A DNA stretch of 21,324 nt from Immundisolibacter sp. (GTDB taxonomy: Bacteria; Pseudomonadota; Gammaproteobacteria; Immundisolibacterales; Immundisolibacteraceae). A program made the position numbers and the translations under genes. Below are positions 1 through 7,902 of this stretch, piece by piece. The stretch lies in contig NZ_JBFIII010000051.1 in NCBI RefSeq assembly GCF_041601295.1, positions 1-21,324 of the forward strand, read 5' to 3'. The notes below the pieces were generated by a model. That model was not told the DNA's origin. It was given only the letters and a program-made list of their open reading frames with translations, and made no database searches. Numbering within the stretch: position 1 is the first letter of the stretch; every line of letters begins with the position of its first letter.

Positions 1-127
1 AGAATTGCACCTGTTCATGACGCCCGAGGAGTTGGCCGCGGAGCGCGACGCCAACGGCTGGGAGCAGGCAGTCGATGCGGCAGCCCGCGTTGAGGGGCCG
101 GTGCCCGAGGCGGGCGAGGCGCCCTGA
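1..127 (+). CDS. rpoZ: 3' end of a gene, probably rpoZ (RNA polymerase omega subunit), partial
   Basis: An open frame enters from the left edge (first full codon at 2) and stops at TGA 125-127, giving the last 41 residues of a protein. The visible tail is acidic and alanine-rich, which fits the poorly conserved C-terminus of many proteobacterial omega subunits. The conserved omega core lies outside the window, so the assignment rests mainly on context: rpoZ directly precedes spoT in gammaproteobacteria. The stop codon overlaps the proposed CTG start of spoT as CTGA, which suggests translational coupling. It could be a different protein; the tail alone does not identify it. Confidence 0.45.
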   Translation, partial: ELHLFMTPEELAAERDANGWEQAVDAAARVEGPVPEAGEAP

Positions 128-2325
128 GCGCACCCGCGCAAGCGGTCCAGACGGGCGGCTTCGAGACACTGGCCCGGCAGCTTGCCGCCTACCTGACGCC
201 GGACGACATTGCGGCGATACGCCGCGCCTATGCCTACGGCGAACGCGCCCACTCCGGCCAACAGCGCCAGACCGGCGAACCTTATATTGCCCACCCTCTG
301 GCAGTCGCCACCATCCTGGCCGACCTGCACGTGGATGCCGCGACCATGTGCGCGGCCTTGCTGCACGATGTAATCGAGGACACCACCGCCACCAGCGCCG
401 AGGTGTCAGAGCAGTTCGGCGAGGAAGTCGCGGCCCTGGTCGACGCCGTGACCAAGCTGACGCAGATCCGCTTCGAAACCCGCGAACAGGCACAGGCGGC
501 CAATTTCCGAAAAATGATGCTGGCGGTGGCCGGCGACTTGCGGGTCATGCTGATCAAGCTGGCGGACCGCCTGCACAACATGCGCACGCTGCGCCACCTG
601 AGCGCCGACAAGCGCCGACGTATCGCGCGCGAAACACTTGATATCTACGCACCGATCGCGGCCCGCTTCGGCATGCACACGCTGTGCAAGGAGTTGGAAG
701 ACCTCGGCTTTGCGGCGCTGTACCCGCTGCGCTACCGGGTCCTTGACGAGGCCCTGCGTCGCGCCCGGGGCAATCGGCACGATCTGGTGGGCAAGATCGA
801 AACCACATTACGGCATCGCCTTGACGAGGCTGGACTCCAGTATCGGCTGGTCAGCCGCGAGAAGCATCTGTACAGCGTTTACCAGAAGATGCGCGAGGAT
901 CACCTGTCCCTGAGCGAGGTCTACGACGTGTATGCGCTGCGCGTGGTGATGGACACCGTGGACGCGTGCTACCGGGCCCTTGGCGTGGTGCACAACACTT
1001 TCAAGCCGGTGCCGCAGCGGTTCAAGGACTACATCGCCATACCCAAGACCAATGGTTACCAATCGCTGCATACGGCGCTGTTCACACCTTATGGCGTGCC
1101 TGCCGAAATTCAGATCCGCACCGAGGAAATGGACCTGGTCGCCAACGATGGCGTCGCCGCGCACTGGCGGTACAAGAATCCGGATGGCAGCGGCAGTCGC
1201 GCCGAGCAGCGGGCACGGGAATGGCTGCACGGGCTGCTGGAATTGCAACGCAATGCCGGCGATCCGCAGGAGTTCCTGGACTCGGTCAAGTGGGATCTGT
1301 TTCCCGACGAGGTTTACGTATTCACGCCCAGGGGCCAGATCCTGGCCCTGCCGACGGGTGCCACGGCGGTCGACTTTGCCTACGCCGTGCACTCGGATAT
1401 CGGAAATCGCTGCGTGGCGGCGCGCGTCAACCGCCGCCTGGTGCCGCTCAGTACCGTGCTGGAGAGCGGCGCCACGGTGGAAATCATCACCGCCCGCACC
1501 ACCACTCCCCATCCGAGCTGGTTGAGTTTTGTCGTCACCGGCAAGGCGCGGGCGGCCATCCGGCATTTCTTGAAACATGTCGACCACGCGCAGGCGATAG
1601 CGCTCGGCAGACGGCTGCTGGAGCTCGAACTCTCCCGCCTTGGCACGCCGATGGCGCAGGTGCCGGAGCAAAACGTCGCCGGCTTGCTGCGGGAATTCAG
1701 CGCCAAGGCGATGGACGACCTGCTGGAGGAGGTCGGGCTCGGCAAGCGCCTGGCAGTCGTGGTTGCGACGCATCTGGTCAGCGGCACGCCACCGGCAACT
1801 GAACGACGCCCGCGCTCGGGGTTGCGGCGAGCACTGGCACGGGTTGCGCCACGCTGGCTGGTCGGCAAGGACGCCCGCCACACACCACTGGCCATCAAGG
1901 GTACCGAGGGTCTGGTGGTGAGTTATGGCAAGTGCTGCCGGCCGATTCCGGGCGATCCGGTACGCGGTTATGTGAGCGTTGGGCGCGGCGTGGTGATCCA
2001 CGTCGACGACTGCCCCAGCGCCAAGGACTTCGCCAAACAGCCAGACAAATGGCTTGACGTTGAATGGCAACCGGCCAGCGACAGCCGTTTCCCCGTGGAC
2101 ATCCGGGTCGAGATCGAGGACCAACGTGGACAATTGGCCACACTGGCGGCCACCATCTCCGATATGGACTGCAATATCGCAAGTGTCCAGATTGCCAACC
2201 GCGACGGCATCCACGCGGTGGCCACCTTCACCCTGGAGGTGCGCGACCGGGTGCACCTGGCGCGCATCATGAAACGCCTGCGGACCATCAAGTCGGTACG
2301 CCGCATCATCCGAAAAAGAGGCTGA
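124..2325 (+). CDS. spoT: Bifunctional (p)ppGpp synthetase/hydrolase SpoT
   Basis: SpoT makes and degrades the stringent-response alarmone (p)ppGpp in the cytoplasm. From CTG 124 the protein is 733 residues (E. coli SpoT is 702). The order of domains is typical. The HD hydrolase domain has His57 and the HDxxED motif at 81-86, intact, unlike RelA. The synthetase domain carries the RFKD signature at about 299-302, the RxKD form of bifunctional enzymes rather than the ExDD of RelA. A TGS domain starts near 395, a Cys-Cys zinc-finger-like region lies near 604, and an ACT domain starts near 656. Start choice is unusual. Between the in-frame stop at 91-93 and GTG 331 there is no ATG, GTG or TTG, yet homology to the SpoT N-terminus begins near base 157. 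CTG 124 overlaps the upstream TGA and has GAGG at 116-119, so it is the best candidate. Function is certain; the start is inferred. Confidence 0.95.
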   Translation: MSAPAQAVQTGGFETLARQLAAYLTPDDIAAIRRAYAYGERAHSGQQRQTGEPYIAHPLAVATILADLHVDAATMCAALLHDVIEDTTATSAEVSEQFGEEVAALVDAVTKLTQIRFETREQAQAANFRKMMLAVAGDLRVMLIKLADRLHNMRTLRHLSADKRRRIARETLDIYAPIAARFGMHTLCKELEDLGFAALYPLRYRVLDEALRRARGNRHDLVGKIETTLRHRLDEAGLQYRLVSREKHLYSVYQKMREDHLSLSEVYDVYALRVVMDTVDACYRALGVVHNTFKPVPQRFKDYIAIPKTNGYQSLHTALFTPYGVPAEIQIRTEEMDLVANDGVAAHWRYKNPDGSGSRAEQRAREWLHGLLELQRNAGDPQEFLDSVKWDLFPDEVYVFTPRGQILALPTGATAVDFAYAVHSDIGNRCVAARVNRRLVPLSTVLESGATVEIITARTTTPHPSWLSFVVTGKARAAIRHFLKHVDHAQAIALGRRLLELELSRLGTPMAQVPEQNVAGLLREFSAKAMDDLLEEVGLGKRLAVVVATHLVSGTPPATERRPRSGLRRALARVAPRWLVGKDARHTPLAIKGTEGLVVSYGKCCRPIPGDPVRGYVSVGRGVVIHVDDCPSAKDFAKQPDKWLDVEWQPASDSRFPVDIRVEIEDQRGQLATLAATISDMDCNIASVQIANRDGIHAVATFTLEVRDRVHLARIMKRLRTIKSVRRIIRKRG

Positions 2326-2327
2326 AC

Positions 2328-2711
2328 ATGTCCCTGCAAGCTATCGCCAGCGACCTTGCCCCGGCCGCGATCGGCCCGTACTCGCAAGCCATCCGCGCCG
2401 GCAACACGGTGTACCTGTCGGGACAGATTCCGCTGGACCCCAGCAGTGGGGAGTTGGTGATCGGCGACATCGAAACACAGGCCGTGCGCGTGTTCGACAA
2501 CCTCAAGGCAGTGGCGGAGGCCGCCGGGGGCAGCCTGGCGCAGGCGGTCAAACTCACCATCTACCTGACCGACCTGACCCATTTCGCGACCGTGAACGCC
2601 GTCATGGCACGCTATTTCGAGCCGCCGTATCCGGCGCGCGCCACCCTGGGTGTGGCGGCCCTGCCGCGCGGCGCGGGTGTCGAAGCGGACGCGATCCTCG
2701 TCCTGACCTGA
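2328..2711 (+). CDS. ridA: RidA family enamine/imine deaminase
   Basis: This 127-residue protein is full length for the RidA (YjgF/YER057c/UK114) family. The family hydrolyses reactive enamine and imine intermediates such as 2-aminoacrylate, protecting PLP enzymes in the cytoplasm. The GPYSQA motif at 16-21 and the SGQIPLDP segment at 31-38 are family hallmarks. Arg104 and Glu119 match the conserved substrate-binding arginine and the C-terminal glutamate of active RidA. The ATG lies two bases after the spoT stop, and the purine-rich AAAAGAGG just before it (within the spoT end) can serve as ribosome binding site. Co-transcription with spoT and recG is therefore likely; ridA between spoT and recG is common in proteobacteria outside the enterics. 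Confidence 0.95.
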   Translation: MSLQAIASDLAPAAIGPYSQAIRAGNTVYLSGQIPLDPSSGELVIGDIETQAVRVFDNLKAVAEAAGGSLAQAVKLTIYLTDLTHFATVNAVMARYFEPPYPARATLGVAALPRGAGVEADAILVLT

Positions 2712-2739
2712 GCCGCTCCGCTTCGCACCGGGCACCGCC

Positions 2740-4812
2740 ATGGCTGGCCAAGCTGTTGTCACGCGCGCCGCGGCGGCTCTGCCCGGGGTAGGACCTGCGA
2801 TGTGGCAGCGCCTGGCGCTGCTCGGAATCGAACAACCGGCGGATCTGCTACTGCATTTGCCGCTGCGCTACGAAGACCGCAGCCAGTTGTCATCGATAGC
2901 CAGTTTGCGCGATGGCCAGCACGCCCTGGTGCGGGGCCGGGTCGAGGCCGCGGAACTCACACAGCGCCGTCGGCGTGCCCTGCTGGTCGGCCTCGCGGAC
3001 TCCAGCGGCAGCGTGACCTTACGTTTTTTTCACTTCCGACCCAGCCAGACGCAGCAGTTTCAGCCCGGTGCATGGCTGGAATGCTACGGTGAAGCTCGCC
3101 TCGGCCCAATGGGGCTGGAAATGGTGCATCCGGAGTACCGATTGCTACGCAGCGGGGCCAGTGAGCCACTACCGCCAGCGGCGCTCACGCCGGTTTATCC
3201 CACCACCGCCGGGCTCACCCAGGCCAGCTTGCGCCGCCTGGTGGGTCTGGCGCTGGATCGTTGCGATCAGCACCTGCCGGAGCTACTGCCTGCGGGGCTA
3301 CGCTCGGCCGAACAGATTTCCGACCTGGCGACCGCCCTGCATGGCCTGCACCAGCCAGCGGCCGATGCGCTGCTCGACGAACGCCCGTCGGCCTTGCATC
3401 GGCTGGCGCTGGAAGAATTGCTGGCGCATCACCTCAGCCTGCGTCGACGGCGCCAGCAGCGGCAAACACGTCGCGCGCCGGTGATCAGGGCCAGCGGTAT
3501 GCTGCGCGACCGCCTGCTTGAAGCACTCCCCTTCGCCTTGACCGGCGCACAAAAACGCGTCATCGGCGAGGTCCTTGCCGACCTTGCCAGGCCCCATCCC
3601 ATGCTGCGGCTCTTACAGGGCGATGTTGGCAGCGGCAAGACGCTGGTCGCCGCGGCGGTGGCATTGCAGGCTGCCGAAGCCGGCTGGCAGACGGCAATCA
3701 TGGCCCCGACAGAACTGCTGGCGGAGCAACACTTCCGTAATTTCTGTCGCTGGCTGCCGCCGCTGGGCCTGGACCCACTGTGGTTGGCCGGCCGCCACAG
3801 CGGGCGCGCCCGGGCCGCCATTCTTGCCGACATCGCCTCCGGCCGCGCGCCGCTGGTGGTGGGCACCCACGCACTGTTTCAGGAGGAGGTGCAATTCGCC
3901 AGGCTTGGGCTGGTGATCATTGACGAGCAACACCGTTTCGGCGTGCACCAGCGCCTGGCGCTGCGTGCCAAGGGCGACGACGGCGCGCAGGCGCCCCACC
4001 AGCTGATCATGACGGCGACGCCGATCCCGCGTTCGCTCGCCATGACCTTTTACGCTGATCTGGATACCTCGACCATCGACGAACTGCCGCCCGGACGCAC
4101 GCCCGTCCATACCCTGGCGGTACCGCGCCGACGCAAGGACGAGCTGCTCACCGCCATCGCCACCACCTGCGCGCAGGGCCAGCAGGCGTACTGGGTGTGT
4201 CCGCTGATTGACGAGTCGGAGGCGCTCGCCCTGTCCGCGGCCAGCGCCACCGCCGAGGAACTGGCCGCCACGCTGCCCCAGCTGCGCGTCGGCCTGCTGC
4301 ACGGGCGCATGAAAAGCCGCGAGAAAGAAACCGTGATGGCGGCCTTCCTGAGCAACGAATTACAGCTACTGGTCGCCACCACGGTGATCGAAGTTGGCGT
4401 CGATGTGCCCAACGCCACGCTGATGGTGATCGACCATGCCGAGCGCCTGGGTCTGGCCCAGTTGCACCAGCTGCGCGGCCGGGTCGGGCGCGGCAGCGCC
4501 GACAGCCGCTGCGTGCTGCTCTACCAGCCGCCGCTGTCGGGCGAGGCGCGCGCACGCCTGGCCGCCATGCGCGAAACCAATGACGGCTTTGAAATTGCCC
4601 GCCGCGATCTTGACCTGCGTGGTCCGGGGGAGTTACTCGGCACCCGCCAGACCGGCGCCGTAAACCTGCGCGTTGCTGACCTGGAGCGCGACCGAAGCCT
4701 GTTGCCGCGGCTGCCACACCTGGCCGGCTTGCTGGAGCGCGAGGCCCCCGCGATGGTGCCGCGTCTGATCGATCGCTGGCTCGGGCGCGGCCTTGACTAC
4801 GGTGAAGTGTGA
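2740..4812 (+). CDS. recG: ATP-dependent DNA helicase RecG
   Basis: RecG is a monomeric double-strand DNA translocase that remodels stalled replication forks and branch-migrates Holliday junctions. The 690-residue length matches E. coli (693). The N-terminal wedge/OB region includes LLLHLPLRYEDR at 36-47. The helicase core has Walker A GDVGSGKT at 294-301 and the DEQH box at 395-398, followed by HRFGVHQR. MTATPIPRSLAM marks motif III. The C-terminal helicase half carries VIEVGVDVPNA, QLRGRVGRG and GPGELLGTRQTG, the last being part of the RecG-specific TRG region. Start ATG 2740 is 28 bases after ridA; no strong Shine-Dalgarno is visible there, but the N-terminus aligns well with the family. 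It is probably in one transcription unit with spoT and ridA. Confidence 0.97.
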   Translation: MAGQAVVTRAAAALPGVGPAMWQRLALLGIEQPADLLLHLPLRYEDRSQLSSIASLRDGQHALVRGRVEAAELTQRRRRALLVGLADSSGSVTLRFFHFRPSQTQQFQPGAWLECYGEARLGPMGLEMVHPEYRLLRSGASEPLPPAALTPVYPTTAGLTQASLRRLVGLALDRCDQHLPELLPAGLRSAEQISDLATALHGLHQPAADALLDERPSALHRLALEELLAHHLSLRRRRQQRQTRRAPVIRASGMLRDRLLEALPFALTGAQKRVIGEVLADLARPHPMLRLLQGDVGSGKTLVAAAVALQAAEAGWQTAIMAPTELLAEQHFRNFCRWLPPLGLDPLWLAGRHSGRARAAILADIASGRAPLVVGTHALFQEEVQFARLGLVIIDEQHRFGVHQRLALRAKGDDGAQAPHQLIMTATPIPRSLAMTFYADLDTSTIDELPPGRTPVHTLAVPRRRKDELLTAIATTCAQGQQAYWVCPLIDESEALALSAASATAEELAATLPQLRVGLLHGRMKSREKETVMAAFLSNELQLLVATTVIEVGVDVPNATLMVIDHAERLGLAQLHQLRGRVGRGSADSRCVLLYQPPLSGEARARLAAMRETNDGFEIARRDLDLRGPGELLGTRQTGAVNLRVADLERDRSLLPRLPHLAGLLEREAPAMVPRLIDRWLGRGLDYGEV

Positions 4813-4869
4813 GCTCATGCCCACCCGACAGCTGCTGACCGCCGCCGCGCGGCATCCACGCCCAGCACC

Positions 4870-5736
4870 ATGACCGCGACAGCGCGCCTTGCCGCCTATC
4901 TGGAACTGATGCGCCTGCATCGACCGATCGGCGTACTGCTGCTGTTGTGGCCGACCTGGTGGGCACTGTGGCTGACCAGCGGCGGCCTGCCGGACCTGAA
5001 GATTCTGGTCGTGTTCACGGCTGGCGTGGTAACCATGCGCTCGGCCGGCTGCGCCATCAACGATTATCTGGATAGCGATTTCGACCGGCATGTGGAACGT
5101 ACCCGCAACCGGCCGCTGGCGCGCGGCGCCATTCGGCCAGTCGAGGCGCTGGTGGTGTGTGTGCTGCTCCTGATGGTGTCCCTGGCGCTGGTACTCACGC
5201 TGAACCGGCGCACGCAGGAACTGGCGGTAATCGGTGCCCTGCTGGCCGTGACCTATCCGCTCGGCAAACGCCTCACGCACCTGCCACAGATTTACCTGGG
5301 CCTGGCCTTTGGCTGGGGCATCCCGATGGCGTTTGCCGCCGTACAGGACAAGGTGCCCCCCATCGGCTGGCTATTGCTGATCGCCAACGTGTTCTGGACC
5401 GTCGCCTACGACACCTTCTATGCCATGGCCGACCGCGATGACGACATCCGCGTCGGCATCAAATCGACCGCCATCCTGTTCGGCGAGGACGACCGGCTCA
5501 TTGTTGGCGTGCTCCAGGCCAGCGCCCTCGCCACGCTGGCCCTGGTCGGCTGGAATGCCTACCTCGGGCCATGGTTTTTCGGTGGACTGGGAATCGCCGC
5601 GCTGACCGCGGTTCACCACCAGTACCTCGCCCGGCGGCGCGAGCCGGCGGCCTGCTTCAAGGCCTTTCTGGCCAACAACTGGTTCGGTGCGGCCGTATTC
5701 GCCGGCATCGCCACCCATTACTGGATGCAACCGTGA
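4870..5736 (+). CDS. ubiA: 4-hydroxybenzoate octaprenyltransferase UbiA
   Basis: UbiA is an inner-membrane prenyltransferase that attaches the polyprenyl tail to 4-hydroxybenzoate, the second committed step of ubiquinone synthesis. At 288 residues it matches E. coli (290). The first aspartate-rich motif NDYLDSDFD lies at 64-72, and the second region, YDTFYAMADRDDD, at 180-192; both bind the Mg-diphosphate of the prenyl donor. Several hydrophobic helices fill the rest, for example about 19-36, 43-58, 93-111 and 117-130. The gene begins 57 bases after recG and its stop overlaps the GTG of ubiD, so ubiA and ubiD are translationally coupled. No chorismate lyase gene (ubiC) is present beside it, unlike in many gammaproteobacteria. 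Confidence 0.97.
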   Translation: MTATARLAAYLELMRLHRPIGVLLLLWPTWWALWLTSGGLPDLKILVVFTAGVVTMRSAGCAINDYLDSDFDRHVERTRNRPLARGAIRPVEALVVCVLLLMVSLALVLTLNRRTQELAVIGALLAVTYPLGKRLTHLPQIYLGLAFGWGIPMAFAAVQDKVPPIGWLLLIANVFWTVAYDTFYAMADRDDDIRVGIKSTAILFGEDDRLIVGVLQASALATLALVGWNAYLGPWFFGGLGIAALTAVHHQYLARRREPAACFKAFLANNWFGAAVFAGIATHYWMQP

Positions 5737-7193
5737 GCGCGGACCTGCGCGAGTTCATCGCCCGCCTGGAGGCGCTGGGCGAACTCAAACGCATCAGCGT
5801 GCCGGTCGATCCGCGGCTGGAGGTCACGGAGATCTGCGACCGGGTGCTGCGGGCCGGCGGACCGGCACTGCTGTTCGAGCGCCCCAGCGGCCACACCATG
5901 CCACTGCTGGCCAATCTGTTTGGCAGCGTGCGCCGCGTGGCGCTGGGCCTGGGACGCGAGACTCCGGCCGATCTGCGCGAGCTGGGCGAGCAACTGGCCA
6001 TGTTGCGCGAGCCGCAGCCGCCCAATGGCCTGCGCGAGGCCTGGCGGCAGCTGCCAATCTACAAACAGGCGCTGGCCATGCGCCCGCGGCGCGTCGCCAG
6101 CGGGCCATGTCGGGACGTGGTTTTGGAAGGCGATGCGGTGGATCTGTCCACGCTGCCGATCCAGACCTGCTGGCCGGACGACGCCGGGCCTTTGCTCAGC
6201 TGGGGTCTGGTGGTCACCCGCGGCCCGCACGGCGGGCGCCAGAACATCGGCATCTACCGGCAGCAGGTGCTTGGCCGCAACCGGCTGATCATGCGCTGGC
6301 TGGCGCAGCGTGGCGGCGCGCTCGACTACCAGGCCTGGCAGGCGGCGCGTCCGGGCGAGCCATTCCCGGTGGCAGTGGTGGTTGGCGCCGACCCCGCCAC
6401 CGTGCTCGCCGCCGTGATGCCAATCCCCGACGGCCTGTCCGAGTACCAGTTCGCCGGCCTGTTGCGCGGCCAACGCACGGAACTGGTGGCCTGTTCGGAC
6501 GGTGGTCTTGAGGTCCCGGCGCGGGCGGAAATCGTATTGGAAGGGGTCATCACCCCCGGCGATGAGGCCGACGAGGGGCCGTTCGGTGACCATACCGGCT
6601 ACTACAACGAGACCGAACGCTACCCGGTGCTGACGGTGCAGCGCCTGAGCCAGCGCCGTGACGCCATCTACCACAGCACCTATACCGGCCGGCCGCCTGA
6701 CGAGCCGGCCATGCTCGGGGCGGCGCTGAACGAGCTGTTCGTGCCGCTGCTGCGCCGCCAGTTCCCGGAGGTGGTGGATTTTTACCTGCCGCCGGAAGGC
6801 TGTTCGTACCGGGTCGCGCTGGTGTCCATTCGCAAGCAGTATCCGGGGCATGCGTCGCGGGTGATGTTTGGCATCTGGTCGTATCTGCGCCAGTTCCTGT
6901 ACACCAAGTTCATTGTGGTGGTGGATGACGACATCGACGTGCGCAACTGGCAGGACGTGGTGTGGGCCATCAGCACCCGCGTCGATCCGGCGCGCGATAT
7001 CCTGCTGGCCGAGCGCACGCCGATCGACACCCTCGATTTCGCTTCGCCACAGCCCGGCCTGGGCTCGAAGATGGGGATCGACGCCACCAACAAGTGGCCC
7101 GGCGAAACCGCTCGGCAATGGGGTCGACCCATCGCCATGGATGGCGGGGTCAAAACCCGTGTGGATGCGCTATGGGACGAACTGGGCTTGTGA
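5733..7193 (+). CDS. ubiD: UbiD, 3-polyprenyl-4-hydroxybenzoate decarboxylase
   Basis: UbiD decarboxylates the prenylated 4-hydroxybenzoate made by UbiA, using prenylated FMN supplied by UbiX (not in this window). The 486-residue length fits the family (E. coli 497). NIGIYRQQV at 171-179 and the DEGPFGDHTGYY segment, with Glu281 in it, are the cofactor-binding and acid/base regions conserved in UbiD enzymes. MGIDATNKWPGE near the C-terminus is also typical. The open frame runs further upstream to 5571, but GTG 5733 overlaps the ubiA stop (GTGA) and matches the family N-terminus, so it is chosen. Functionally it is the partner of the upstream ubiA. Other UbiD-family decarboxylases exist, but coupling to ubiA makes the ubiquinone role nearly certain. 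Confidence 0.96.
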   Translation: MSADLREFIARLEALGELKRISVPVDPRLEVTEICDRVLRAGGPALLFERPSGHTMPLLANLFGSVRRVALGLGRETPADLRELGEQLAMLREPQPPNGLREAWRQLPIYKQALAMRPRRVASGPCRDVVLEGDAVDLSTLPIQTCWPDDAGPLLSWGLVVTRGPHGGRQNIGIYRQQVLGRNRLIMRWLAQRGGALDYQAWQAARPGEPFPVAVVVGADPATVLAAVMPIPDGLSEYQFAGLLRGQRTELVACSDGGLEVPARAEIVLEGVITPGDEADEGPFGDHTGYYNETERYPVLTVQRLSQRRDAIYHSTYTGRPPDEPAMLGAALNELFVPLLRRQFPEVVDFYLPPEGCSYRVALVSIRKQYPGHASRVMFGIWSYLRQFLYTKFIVVVDDDIDVRNWQDVVWAISTRVDPARDILLAERTPIDTLDFASPQPGLGSKMGIDATNKWPGETARQWGRPIAMDGGVKTRVDALWDELGL

Positions 7194-7281
7194 TGAAACC
7201 ACGCAGCTGAGGGCAGGACACCGTTGGGACCACAAATCGCTGCGGGATTCACTGACTCGGCTGCGGACCGAACGAGCCGGA

Positions 7282-7291
7282 TGCGTATAAT
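7282..7291 (+). promoter_or_regulatory. Candidate sigma-70 promoter for fabAB (-10 box)
   Basis: An exact TATAAT sits at 7286-7291, preceded by TG at 7282-7283, one base farther than in a strict extended -10. It lies about 57 bases before the first fabA start candidate, in the only sizeable gap of this region (7194-7347). AT-rich hexamers are rare in this GC-rich DNA. No good -35 box is visible at 16-18 bases spacing; the sequence there reads GCGGAC. No convincing ubiD terminator was found in the same gap, only a 6-base inverted repeat at 7202-7207 and 7239-7244 with a 31-base loop. Confidence 0.55.
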
Positions 7292-7347
7292 CGGGCGTTT
7301 GTGTCGTGCTGCTGCGTGGTCGTGCGCTCTGTTCCATCACCTTAATC

Positions 7348-7902
7348 ATGGAATCCACTGTGACCGAAATGTCCGCCGTCGAGCGACGCACCGCATCCTT
7401 CAGTTATGACGACCTCCTGCGCTGCGCGCGCGGCGAATTGTTCGGCCCCGGCAATGCGCAGCTGCCACTGCCGCCCATGCTGATGTTCGACCGTATCGTG
7501 CACATCGCCGACCACGGTGGCCAGTTCGGTCGCGGCGAGATCCGCGCCGAGCTCGATGTGCGCCCGGACCTGTGGTTCTTCGGTTGCCACTTTGCGGGCG
7601 ATCCTGTGATGCCCGGTTGCCTGGGCCTGGATGCCATGTGGCAACTGGTCGGTTTCTATCTGGGTTGGATCGGCGGCCCTGGCCACGGCCGGGCACTGGG
7701 GGCCGACGAAGTCAAATTCGGCGGCGAGGTGAAGCCGACCGCCCGCCGGGTGACCTATAACATCCACATGAAGCGTGTCATCCAGCGCAAGCTGTTCATG
7801 GGCATTGCCGACGCCACCATGGACGTGGATGGCAATACCATCTATTCCGCCATTGGCCTGCGTGTGGGCCTGTTCACCAACCATCTTGAGAGCACACCGT
7901 GA
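7348..7902 (+). CDS. fabA: FabA, 3-hydroxydecanoyl-ACP dehydratase/isomerase
   Basis: FabA dehydrates 3-hydroxydecanoyl-ACP and isomerises trans-2- to cis-3-decenoyl-ACP, the branch point to unsaturated fatty acids made without oxygen. The segment WFFGCHFAGDPVMPGCLGLD holds the catalytic His81 and, just after it, Asp95 (numbered from ATG 7348). RGELFG near the N-terminus and VKPTARRVTY later are also family-typical. Length is 184 residues from ATG 7348, or 177 from ATG 7369 (E. coli 172). GTG 7360 with GGAA six bases upstream is a third option, so the exact start is open. The stop overlaps the GTG of fabB, forming the classical fabAB operon. Confidence 0.96.
   Translation: MESTVTEMSAVERRTASFSYDDLLRCARGELFGPGNAQLPLPPMLMFDRIVHIADHGGQFGRGEIRAELDVRPDLWFFGCHFAGDPVMPGCLGLDAMWQLVGFYLGWIGGPGHGRALGADEVKFGGEVKPTARRVTYNIHMKRVIQRKLFMGIADATMDVDGNTIYSAIGLRVGLFTNHLESTP

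Noticed and set aside
808..2256. A 482-codon open frame on the minus strand opposite spoT
   Set aside because: It overlaps the conserved synthetase, TGS and ACT regions of spoT entirely and shows no protein-family features.
5571..5732. Longer UbiD starting at 5571
   Set aside because: The extension lies wholly within the ubiA coding sequence. GTG 5733 overlaps the ubiA stop and matches the UbiD N-terminus.
5718..7118. A 466-codon open frame on the minus strand opposite ubiD
   Set aside because: It is an antisense shadow of ubiD with low-complexity composition and no recognisable domain or start context.
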